Assembly (NCBI RefSeq): GCF_028128765.1
Contig: NZ_LBJG01000024.1
Coordinates: 744,001 to 808,000 of the forward strand
Source of the DNA: Bradyrhizobium sp. CCBAU 51627
Lineage (GTDB): Bacteria; Pseudomonadota; Alphaproteobacteria; Rhizobiales; Xanthobacteraceae
Length of the DNA stretch: 64,000 bases
Direction of reading: 5' to 3'
Both the position numbers and the translations under genes were made by a program. Positions 37,599 to 45,299 of this stretch are shown one piece after another. The stretch's first letter is position 1; each line of letters starts with the position of its first letter. The notes under the pieces were generated by a model. The model did not search any database. It worked only from the letters and a program-made list of their open reading frames with translations, and was not told where the DNA came from.

Positions 37599-37721
37599 CC
37601 CACGCGCGCGACGATCGGCAACACCCTCAGTTGCGCCAGCACCTTCTCAAACCTTTTCGGGCAAAGCCTTTGTGCGCGAAGAATAGCCGAGGGCTCGCCC
37701 AACAACATTGGGTCACCTCGC

Positions 37722-40700
37722 TCAAGCTGCCATCATACGGGGCGAGGGCATGACGGTGATGATCGCGCCGCTGGTCATCATCACGATCAGACCACGCTCG
37801 GCGCCGGTTACGTCAAGATAGGCGCGAACCTGCGAGCGGTAGTGCTCGATCGACTGAACATCAGGGTTCACGTCGCTTTTCCAATCGACGATCACGGCGG
37901 GGCGACCGTTGCTGACCGTCAGGGCATCCGCGATGCCTGCTGTTGCCACAAGGTCGGTGTCGTCGCCCCGAATGGCATAGACCGGAAACTCGGCAAGCAG
38001 CGCGGGCCGGAGAACGGCGATCTGTGGAAGCGCAAGCGTTCGCGCGACACAGCCCGCCAGTTCTTCTGGAGCAAGTCCGGCGGCCGAATCGCCCGCAGGA
38101 ATCTTGCCGAGGGCCCGGATAAGCTCCTCAGCCCGTATGGCGAGCGCCGGCAGACTCTCATCGGTCTCGCCGGTCAGGATTTCTTCCATCATCTTATGCA
38201 GGATGAGGCCACGTTCACGGCCTCCTTGCGCGGGAGTGGGGGCCTCAAGCTCAGTCGGAGGACCATCGTCCGAGCTGGTCCAGATGTCGGCTTCTTCCTG
38301 CTGCGATACCGTGCCGACCGCATCCTCGTCGCGGCTCGGTGCGAGCCAGATCAATCGCACTTGCCGCTCGGCGATCGCCTTCGCCTCGGCGGCGAAGCTC
38401 TCGCGCGTCTGATCGTTACCGGCGCTGGCCACCGCGACGACGGGTTCGAGCGGCAGGTGTGAGGCATCGAAGGCGGGGAGCGCGTCAAGTGACAGATCGA
38501 CTAGGCCGATCCACGCAGACTTGGAGGGCGTGACGTCGAGCCGGGGCAGAACCAGCAACTCCCTGGCGCGCGTTGCCGCGACATACCAGAGGCGGACGCG
38601 TTCGCGATCCAGTTCAGCCTTCTCGCTCTGGCGCGCGACCTCGTAACCCGAGGGCGCGACGCCGAGGACTGGGCAATAGAAAGTGTCGGTCTGGCGATCG
38701 ATCACGGCGCTGTCGGGCGCCATCACTCCGGTCATGGTATTGATGGGAATGACCACCGGCCATTCGAGGCCCTTGGCGGCGTGCATGGTGAAAAGCGCAA
38801 CGGCTTCTTCCTGCGCGTCGGGTCGACCTTCGACCGCGCGGGCCTCATCGGTCCAGGCCGCCGTCATCGTCTCGGAGAAGGCTCGCAGGCCACGCACGGC
38901 GTAGCTGGTCGAGAGACTGAGATAGAGGTCGACATTGGCGAGCGCGCGCTCGGCCTGACCGCGATGACGGTCGAGCAGAATGGGTCGCAGCCGCAGGACA
39001 TCCACAGCTTGCGAGAGCAGCTCGTGCGGCGTCGTGCTGTTGCTGCGTCGATAGAGTGCCTGCAGCTTTTCGACCACATCGCGCGCTAACGGATGAGCGA
39101 TCGTCGCCGGATCGATCCCAAGGTCGAGGCGGGGAATGCGGTCAGGTTCGTCCTCAGACCGCGGAAGCGCCCAGACAATATCCAACAATTCCTCCTCGCT
39201 GAGCCCGACCAGCGGGCCGCGCAACAGCGCGCCAAGCGCCAAGGTGTCGCGGCGATCGGCCAGCACGCGCGTTAGCGCAATGAGGTCCTGCACCTCCTGC
39301 CGGCGGAACAGACCCTTGCCGGCCTGGGTTGCCACCGGAATGCCGCGCCGTTCGAGGGCTTCCTCATAGCGCCACAGATCCGCGCCGGTCGGCGCAAGAA
39401 GGGCGATGTCGCCCGGCTGACAAGGGCGTTCCGCGCCGGCTTTGCGATCCAGAACCGGATGGCTGCCGATCAATCGGGCACACAGATCCGCCACGGCATC
39501 GGCTTCGGCGTCGCGCTGCCGCTCGGCGCTGGCCTTGCCGTCCTCGTCGGCGACGGCGATGTCGAGTGCGGCGACGCATACGCCATCGCCTCGATCGTCA
39601 TGGAAGGGGTCGAGCGCAGTGAAGCCGGGCTGACCATCCGCTGACAGGATCGCCTCGAAGCACTCGTTGACGAACGTGAGGATCGAGGCGCAGGAGCGGA
39701 AATTGGTCGAGATTGACACGACGCCGTCCGCGCCGCGATCCGCGAAGGCGGTACGCGCCTGGACATAGGCTCCGACGTCCGCGCCGCGAAAGCGATAAAT
39801 CGCCTGCTTGGGATCGCCCACGAGGAAAAGCGCGCCAGGCCGGATCCTGAAGCCGGTCCAATCCTGCGGATTATCTCCGGGGTCACCGCACAGGCGCCAG
39901 AAGATTTCCGACTGGAGCGGATCGGTATCCTGAAACTCGTCGACGAGGACCTTTGCGTACCGCTTCCCGAGCGCGAGCCGCACCGACTCATGGTCGCGCA
40001 GCAGATCGCGGGCGGCATAGATAAGATCGTCGAAATCGAGCTGGGCGCTGGCGCGCTTGTGCTCGTGATAACGCTGAAGGATCGGTTGGGCTTCGCCGAT
40101 CAGCGCGGCGAGAACGTGACCGGAGGCTGCCTGAAGAAGGGCGTCCCAGGCCGAACAGCAAGTCTCGAAGAATGCTTGGGCAGCATCGTTCAGCCGGTCG
40201 CCGTCCGCCTTGGAAAGACCCGCCTGCTTGGCCGCGGCCACCCATTTACCCTTCTTGCGATAGGAGGAAAAGGCGCCGGCCTTGGTGCAGAGGTCAGGAT
40301 GCGGTCGCGAGATCAGCAGCCCGACCAGGCCTGCGGGCGTGCCGACTTCCGCTAGGGTCGGGAGAGCCGCCGCCATTTCGGAAAAGCGCTCCGCGTAGAC
40401 CTCCGTCTCCGGCTCGCTGACACCGTTAGACCGCATGAAGGCGGAGAGATCGTCTGCCGCCTGCCGGAAGGCCTGCAGATGATCGGCCAGCGACATCACC
40501 GCAGGCGCCGTGAGGCTCCTGCGCCGGCGCAGCGCTTCGGCGATCTTGTGCATCAGCGCCACGGTCTCGCCGGGACTGTGCAGCACCATCTCGGCCAGGA
40601 TGCCGCCATGGTCGCCGGACAGGCGCTCGCGCAGCCAGTTATCGACAATTTCGATGAAGGCGAGATCGGCCTGATTCCGATCCATGACGGCGGCACCGGG

Positions 40701-41114
40701 ATCGATATCTGCCTCAGCCGGATAGGGTTTGATGAGGCGCTGGCAGAAACCGTGGATGGTCGAACATGTGATCTCGTCGATCGCGGCGGTCGCCGCGATC
40801 AGATTGTCCCGCTGTGCCTGCGACAGGCCGTCGGGCAGCCCGACAGCGAGCTCGGGTGCGATGTGGCCAGCGGCGAGATCGGCGACGAAATCCCGGACGC
40901 GCGCGAGGAGTTCGCTTGCCGCCAGTTCCGTGAAAGTGACCGCGGCGATGGCCCGCGGTGCAACGCCCTGCGCCAGCATGACGGCGATGCGGCCGGCCAT
41001 GACCGCGGTCTTGCCAGATCCCGCGCCGGCCTCGACGAGGATGGATCGGTCATGACGGCTGATCGCGTCACGTCGGGCGCCGACATCCTTGAGGGTCTTC
41101 ACGCTGCTCATCAT
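37722..41114 (-). CDS. AddA-like UvrD helicase with C-terminal PD-(D/E)XK nuclease
   Basis: 1130 aa. Walker A EAGAGSGKTAV (Lys35), STIHGFC, motif II VDEFQDTDPLQ, motif III VGDPKQAIYRFRG, motif V MHAAKGLEWPVV and motif VI ERVRLWYVAATRARELL are complete. The last 150 residues carry a nuclease (GRERGLILHKMMEEIL, GIADAL, and DWKSD near 1076). Together with the partner gene it should make a RecBCD/AddAB-like end-resecting machine. Its ATG overlaps the AddB-like stop (ATGATGA). The genomic place, between Wadjet and Zorya, indicates a defence-linked paralogue rather than the core repair copy; that is inferred. Confidence 0.9.
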   Translation of the reverse strand: MMSSVKTLKDVGARRDAISRHDRSILVEAGAGSGKTAVMAGRIAVMLAQGVAPRAIAAVTFTELAASELLARVRDFVADLAAGHIAPELAVGLPDGLSQAQRDNLIAATAAIDEITCSTIHGFCQRLIKPYPAEADIDPGAAVMDRNQADLAFIEIVDNWLRERLSGDHGGILAEMVLHSPGETVALMHKIAEALRRRRSLTAPAVMSLADHLQAFRQAADDLSAFMRSNGVSEPETEVYAERFSEMAAALPTLAEVGTPAGLVGLLISRPHPDLCTKAGAFSSYRKKGKWVAAAKQAGLSKADGDRLNDAAQAFFETCCSAWDALLQAASGHVLAALIGEAQPILQRYHEHKRASAQLDFDDLIYAARDLLRDHESVRLALGKRYAKVLVDEFQDTDPLQSEIFWRLCGDPGDNPQDWTGFRIRPGALFLVGDPKQAIYRFRGADVGAYVQARTAFADRGADGVVSISTNFRSCASILTFVNECFEAILSADGQPGFTALDPFHDDRGDGVCVAALDIAVADEDGKASAERQRDAEADAVADLCARLIGSHPVLDRKAGAERPCQPGDIALLAPTGADLWRYEEALERRGIPVATQAGKGLFRRQEVQDLIALTRVLADRRDTLALGALLRGPLVGLSEEELLDIVWALPRSEDEPDRIPRLDLGIDPATIAHPLARDVVEKLQALYRRSNSTTPHELLSQAVDVLRLRPILLDRHRGQAERALANVDLYLSLSTSYAVRGLRAFSETMTAAWTDEARAVEGRPDAQEEAVALFTMHAAKGLEWPVVIPINTMTGVMAPDSAVIDRQTDTFYCPVLGVAPSGYEVARQSEKAELDRERVRLWYVAATRARELLVLPRLDVTPSKSAWIGLVDLSLDALPAFDASHLPLEPVVAVASAGNDQTRESFAAEAKAIAERQVRLIWLAPSRDEDAVGTVSQQEEADIWTSSDDGPPTELEAPTPAQGGRERGLILHKMMEEILTGETDESLPALAIRAEELIRALGKIPAGDSAAGLAPEELAGCVARTLALPQIAVLRPALLAEFPVYAIRGDDTDLVATAGIADALTVSNGRPAVIVDWKSDVNPDVQSIEHYRSQVRAYLDVTGAERGLIVMMTSGAIITVMPSPRMMAA

Positions 41115-43765
41115 TCAGCCTCCCAGACCTGAGCGAAATCACCAAGCCGTTCGGTCGCGGCGGATCGCTTGCGTTTGCAGTAAGTGGCGCCAGCATTGGC
41201 CGGCAGGGCGAAGGCGAGATCGTCATAGTCGCCGCCCGTATCCGGACCGGGCAATGCCGCGCCGCTCGCAAGCGCCGTGCGTGCGGCCAGGAGATGGCCC
41301 GTGATATCCGCAAGCGCGGCTTCCGGATCATCAAGTTGAAGATCGAGCGGTTCGCGCGGATAGAGCAACGACGCGCTGATCGCGACATGGTCGCCCAAGA
41401 GCGCCTTGACCGCGAAGGCATAAAGACAGCGCTGGAGTTCGCGTCCGCCGTTCAGACGAATCTCGCCCTTCGGTGGTCTGCCGGTCTTGTAATCGCGCAC
41501 GAGCGCGCGGCTTCCATCACCTGCGATGTCGAGCCGGTCGATATAGCCTGCGATCCGAAAGCCAGTATTTGGGATCGTGACGGGCAAACTTGCATCCCAC
41601 GGAAGCTCCGCCGTCGATTTGGGGTCGGACCCTCCGAAAGGCACTTCGCCATAGGAGCGGCTGCCCGGCAGATGTTCGTCACCATAGGCGAGCGCCCGAC
41701 CAGCCAGACTGCGTGCATCGCCGAGCGTCCGGCCCCAGATGACATCAGGCGGAATGGGGCGTTCACTTTCCCACTCGGCCGCCACTGCGGCCGAAGCCTC
41801 GGCCACGGCGGCTTCGATGGCAGACGAATCGGCTGCTGCTAGACCTCCGGCCGCTTCGAGATTTCGCAGAGCGCGATCCAACACCAGATGGATGAGGTCG
41901 CCCGCCGCGAGCGCATCGAGCACGAGGGGCTCGGCGCTGCTTTGCGGGGCCTTCCATCCGAAGGCATAACGCCAGACAAAGCCGAGCGGGCTGCGCAGCA
42001 ACGTCTTGAGCGAACTGGCCGACTGGGTTCGCGCAAGGATCGCGACAATGAGCGGATGGTCAGACCGCACGAGGCCGTCATGGGGCGTGACTTCAGCCAG
42101 ACGCCAATCACTCCAGCAGGCGCGCGCGCCGATCGCCTGGGGATCGGCGGCGAATTCGCGAGGCCGGGCCATGAGCCGGTCGGTTTCGCCGAAGGCGTGC
42201 GGCGGCACTGCGTTGCGGCGTAAGTAGGTTTCGTCGCCATAGGGGGCGAGCAAGGGGCTGCGGCCGAGCAACCGGCCGTCGCTGTCGCGTCGGGCACGTG
42301 AAAGAACCACCTGGTCAGAGGTAGTCGCGAGGATCGTCTCGAAGTCACGACGGTCGGCGAGGCCGACGGGGAGCGGGTCGAGCTCGGCCGCCGAAATGAT
42401 GTGATCCGGGATAAGCCGATCTTCAGCGATGCCACGCGGCCAGCGCGAGGAGTTCAGCCCGATCAGCCTGACAAAACGGCGAGGCGATGCAGCAAGGGCA
42501 CTGGCCGGCATCCAGGCGACTGACACGCAGGCTTCCAGCCCGTCATCCTGTTTCAGCGATTCAAGCGTGACATCGATCGAAGCGGCAGGGCCGGCAAGCA
42601 GCGCCTTGTGCCAGATCGACAAGGCCCGGCCCTTGAGGAAGGCCTCGCCGATCTCTTGCGCGGCGTCCGGCCCCTTTGCAAGCAGATCGACCGCAGTACG
42701 CAGCGTCGGGGCATGGTCCATACCATCGGGCCAGTCGTCCAGCTTGAGGCGCGTCAGCAGGCGGGTCCAGGCTGTCAATGTGGACAGGGGCGCATCGCTG
42801 GGCAGAAGCCGCACCCAGCCTTCGGGAAGCGATGCCAAGTGCGCGGAGTCGCGGCACAAGGCGGCAAGGCGGCGCAGCCGCGACTGCGAGAGCCCTCGGA
42901 CAACGATGTCCGCCAGCGCTGCCGCCGCCTGTCCGTCCCGCGTCGTTGTGGTCCGCACGCCGTGAACGAAGTGCAGATCGATATTGGCATCGGCTCGCAG
43001 CGCCAGGAAATGGTCGTCGTAGTCCGCCGGCGAGGCCGTGGCGATGGCGATATCGGAGGGGGAGACGCCTGACGCGAGCAACGCGCGTGTCCAGCGCATG
43101 GCCTCGATGGCCTCGTGATAGGCTGTCGCGGCACTCACCGACCCTACCGTCGGCGCTTCGGCCTCGCCTTGCATAATAACGACGCCGCAATCGTCCAGCC
43201 ATGACGGGACAGAGCGGGGGCCCGCCCTCCACCGCACCGGAATGCGCGCGGCGAGCGCCTTTAGCAGGGGACGCCAGCACGGAGACAATTCGGTCAGGCC
43301 GACGATCTCGATCGCGCCGAGAACGGCCGGCGCGTGGGCGATACGGCTGTTGGCTGCGGCGACGATATCGACCGGCCGCATCATCCCGTCCGGAAGCTGG
43401 GCAAGAACGGCTGCCTCCAGGCGGGCGATCGCGTCGAGGCGGGGATGATCTGCCGTCCGAGCGGCCAGATCGATGCCGGCGCGCCAAGCATTGTGCAGCG
43501 TGTCTGCGGCCGCGCGGATCATGCCCGGCAGCATCTTGATGCTCTCCAGTTCACCCATCGGCGTGGCTGGGAGAACCTTCTGAATCGCCGCACGCAAGCT
43601 TTCGTCGTCGATTGGTTTGGCGAAGCCGCCGGCGAGCCGGGCCGCCGCTTGCTCAAACGTCATGATCTGGACGCCGTGATGACGCTCTCGGGCGGCGGAC
43701 AGACGGTTTTCGCGCGTGGCCAAGCGGCCATGCACGACCAGTGTTGAACGACACGCGACGGACAT
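41111..43765 (-). CDS. AddB-like PD-(D/E)XK nuclease protein
   Basis: 884 aa. The N-terminal part has the TLVVHGRLATREN and HHGVQIMTFEQAAARL pattern of AddB-like proteins but no Walker A. The nuclease core lies near 735-780 (GYIDRLD followed by VRDYKTG, the PD-(D/E)XK acids and Lys), and a single C-terminal cysteine motif (ATYCKRKRSA) remains where the iron-sulphur site of AddB is often found. It is shorter than common alphaproteobacterial AddB. AAAGGG precedes ATG 43765. Coupled to the AddA-like gene and 16 bp downstream of the 47-aa protein gene. Confidence 0.85.
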   Translation of the reverse strand: MSVACRSTLVVHGRLATRENRLSAARERHHGVQIMTFEQAAARLAGGFAKPIDDESLRAAIQKVLPATPMGELESIKMLPGMIRAAADTLHNAWRAGIDLAARTADHPRLDAIARLEAAVLAQLPDGMMRPVDIVAAANSRIAHAPAVLGAIEIVGLTELSPCWRPLLKALAARIPVRWRAGPRSVPSWLDDCGVVIMQGEAEAPTVGSVSAATAYHEAIEAMRWTRALLASGVSPSDIAIATASPADYDDHFLALRADANIDLHFVHGVRTTTTRDGQAAAALADIVVRGLSQSRLRRLAALCRDSAHLASLPEGWVRLLPSDAPLSTLTAWTRLLTRLKLDDWPDGMDHAPTLRTAVDLLAKGPDAAQEIGEAFLKGRALSIWHKALLAGPAASIDVTLESLKQDDGLEACVSVAWMPASALAASPRRFVRLIGLNSSRWPRGIAEDRLIPDHIISAAELDPLPVGLADRRDFETILATTSDQVVLSRARRDSDGRLLGRSPLLAPYGDETYLRRNAVPPHAFGETDRLMARPREFAADPQAIGARACWSDWRLAEVTPHDGLVRSDHPLIVAILARTQSASSLKTLLRSPLGFVWRYAFGWKAPQSSAEPLVLDALAAGDLIHLVLDRALRNLEAAGGLAAADSSAIEAAVAEASAAVAAEWESERPIPPDVIWGRTLGDARSLAGRALAYGDEHLPGSRSYGEVPFGGSDPKSTAELPWDASLPVTIPNTGFRIAGYIDRLDIAGDGSRALVRDYKTGRPPKGEIRLNGGRELQRCLYAFAVKALLGDHVAISASLLYPREPLDLQLDDPEAALADITGHLLAARTALASGAALPGPDTGGDYDDLAFALPANAGATYCKRKRSAATERLGDFAQVWEAE

Positions 43766-43781
43766 GGCCCTTTGCCCGTGA

Positions 43782-43925
43782 CTACTTCATGTTCGGACGC
43801 TGGGTGAGGGCCGAGCCCGCCGCGGTCTTCGCCGCCTTACTGCTCTTGGGGTCCCGGAGAACCTTAGAGGCGGCGCTTGCTGCCTTCTTGCTTGTGACCT
43901 CTTGATTAGATCCGCGCTTTGCCAT
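43782..43925 (-). CDS. Small basic protein, 47 aa
   Basis: An unambiguous small gene: ATG at 43925 with GAGGAA six bases upstream, 47 codons and TAG, then 16 bp to the AddB-like gene. The protein begins MAKRGSNQEVTSKK and has the repeats KAASAASKVLRDPKSSKA and KTAAGSALTQRP; it is rich in Lys, Ala and Ser and has no Cys or Trp. Similar short proteins beginning MAKRGS or similar and ending SALTQR seem familiar from alphaproteobacterial islands, but I cannot name a function. It is the first gene of the AddAB-like operon. Charge and size suggest a DNA-binding or complex-assembly factor. Confidence 0.85.
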   Translation of the reverse strand: MAKRGSNQEVTSKKAASAASKVLRDPKSSKAAKTAAGSALTQRPNMK

Positions 43926-44082
43926 TGTATTTCCTCATGTTTTAGGTCCGTCAGCTGACGAATCTTGATAATTAGAATATTTTATATACTGATCTAATTT
44001 AGATGTCCATATATTTTTTATCCCTATCGACTTTCGGCGTCCATATACTTCTTATGCATATCGGCACCGGGAGGGCTGATTG
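43926..44082. promoter_or_regulatory. AT-rich divergent control region with repeats
   Basis: 157 bp between the minus-strand AddAB-like operon and the plus-strand WYL regulator. It holds a perfect palindrome CGTCAGCTGACG (43949-43960), an inverted repeat AATTAGA (43970-43976) / TCTAATT (43993-43999) and two tandem copies of a 26-bp repeat (44005-44030 and 44039-44064) beginning GTCCATATAYTTYTTAT and ending TATCG, 34 bp apart and 21 of 26 identical. The region is much richer in A+T than its neighbours. It is the likely operator of the WYL protein. Confidence 0.7.
44005..44064 (+). repeat. Two 26-bp direct repeats upstream of WYL gene
   Basis: Copies at 44005-44030 and 44039-44064 share GTCCATATA, TT, TTAT and TATCG. 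The 34-bp period is close to three helical turns, so both copies face the same side of the DNA, as expected for paired operator sites. The second copy ends 18 bp before the ATG of the regulator. Confidence 0.75.
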
Positions 44083-45045
44083 ATGAAAGAAGGCGCTGCG
44101 GCACTAAATTGGGGGGTAGAGCGCCGGCTCGAATTCATCGAGTTTCGGCTGTTCTGGGAGGGCGGGGTAAATCGCTCGGACATCATCGAAACGTTCGATG
44201 TGTCAGTCCCGCAGGCATCGAAAGATCTGACGCTCTATCAGGAGCGTGCCCCTCAGAACGCGATCTACGACAAGAGCGCCAAGCGTTATGTGGCGAGCGG
44301 GCATTTCTCGCCGATTTTCCTCAAGCCTGATCCCGACACTTATCTCTCGCGCATGCGAGCGATCGCCGAGGGGATCACGGAACCTGAAGATTCGTGGATC
44401 GCCAAACCGCCCGAGATGGATATCGCTCTAACTCCGCGGCGATCTGTCGATCCAATCGTACTGCGGACGATCATTGGTGGGATTCGCGAGAACCGGTCCA
44501 TCGAGATCCACTATCAATCGATGAATCGAGAGCGAGCCGATCCGATGTGGCGGCGGATGACGCCGCATGCATTTGGCTATGACGGCTTTCGCTGGCACGC
44601 TCGCGCCTATTGCCATCTCGACCATAAGTTCAAGGACTTCTTGCTGCCGCGCATTCTCAAGGCGGGTGACATGGGTGCGCCGGGGCTGGGCGGCGAGCAC
44701 GATGCTTTGTGGCAGGAAACGTTCGACATAGAGATCGGCCCCCATCCGCGTCTGACACCGAGCCAGCGCTCTGTGGTGGCGAAGGACTATGGGATGATCA
44801 ACGAGCGCGTCGTTCTCACGGTACGCTACGCCATGCTGTTTTACGTCCTAAAGCGTCTCGGCCTTCTCGGCGACGCAAGTCAGTTGGATCCCCGCAGCCA
44901 ACATATCGTCGCGCTAAATGGGGCGGAGACTTCGCGCGCGCTAAAGCGGGCCGAGATCGAGTTTGATGAAATCGACAGGGTGCCAAAGATCGCGGGAGCG
45001 CCTGATGCTCCGTCGCCCAACAAGACGGATGGTCGCCCGAAGTGA
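44083..45045 (+). CDS. WYL-domain transcriptional regulator (BrxR/CapW-like)
   Basis: 320 aa. N-terminal winged helix (about residues 10-70, WGVERRLEFIEFRLFWEGGV then VSVPQASKDLTLYQ), a WYL domain (about 125-200, IEIHYQSMNRER and GFRWHARAYCHLDHKFKDFL) and a C-terminal WCX-type region. This matches the defence-associated BrxR/CapW regulators that repress defence operons until a signal is sensed. ATG 44083 with GGGAGGG upstream is preferred to the adjoining TTG. Stands between the AddAB-like/Wadjet side and zorA, so it may control both. Confidence 0.88.
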   Translation: MKEGAAALNWGVERRLEFIEFRLFWEGGVNRSDIIETFDVSVPQASKDLTLYQERAPQNAIYDKSAKRYVASGHFSPIFLKPDPDTYLSRMRAIAEGITEPEDSWIAKPPEMDIALTPRRSVDPIVLRTIIGGIRENRSIEIHYQSMNRERADPMWRRMTPHAFGYDGFRWHARAYCHLDHKFKDFLLPRILKAGDMGAPGLGGEHDALWQETFDIEIGPHPRLTPSQRSVVAKDYGMINERVVLTVRYAMLFYVLKRLGLLGDASQLDPRSQHIVALNGAETSRALKRAEIEFDEIDRVPKIAGAPDAPSPNKTDGRPK

Positions 45046-45299
45046 TTGATCATGTTCATTCTTTTTGCTTCGGTCTTGACGGCAAGCGCAGGTTGCAATG
45101 ATATCGGTCTATCGAGTGCCCGGGCAGTATCGGCGCGTCGAGGTTGAGGCGGTTCCGCCAAAGGACGCTTCAGAGTTCTTTGCTTTTTTGCATTTGAGGT
45201 TCCCGGCTCTTTGCCAAGGCCGGCGAGGGTTGAACGGAAGTTCAGTTTGTCTATCGAAAATGGAAATGTAGTTTTCGCGATCATCATTGGGGGCAGGGG

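Noticed and set aside
37722..43765. AddAB-like pair as the organism's core repair AddAB
   Set aside because: Not excluded, but the location inside a defence island, the short AddB and the linked 47-aa gene favour an accessory copy. A genome-wide count would decide.
43926..44082. Repeats in the WYL control region as a CRISPR array
   Set aside because: Only two copies, imperfect, with an 8-bp gap and no cas genes. Operator sites explain them better.
44083..45045. WYL regulator as a sign of a BREX locus
   Set aside because: No brxA, brxB, brxC, pglX, pglZ or brxL genes occur in the window. Neighbours are Wadjet, AddAB-like and Zorya genes.
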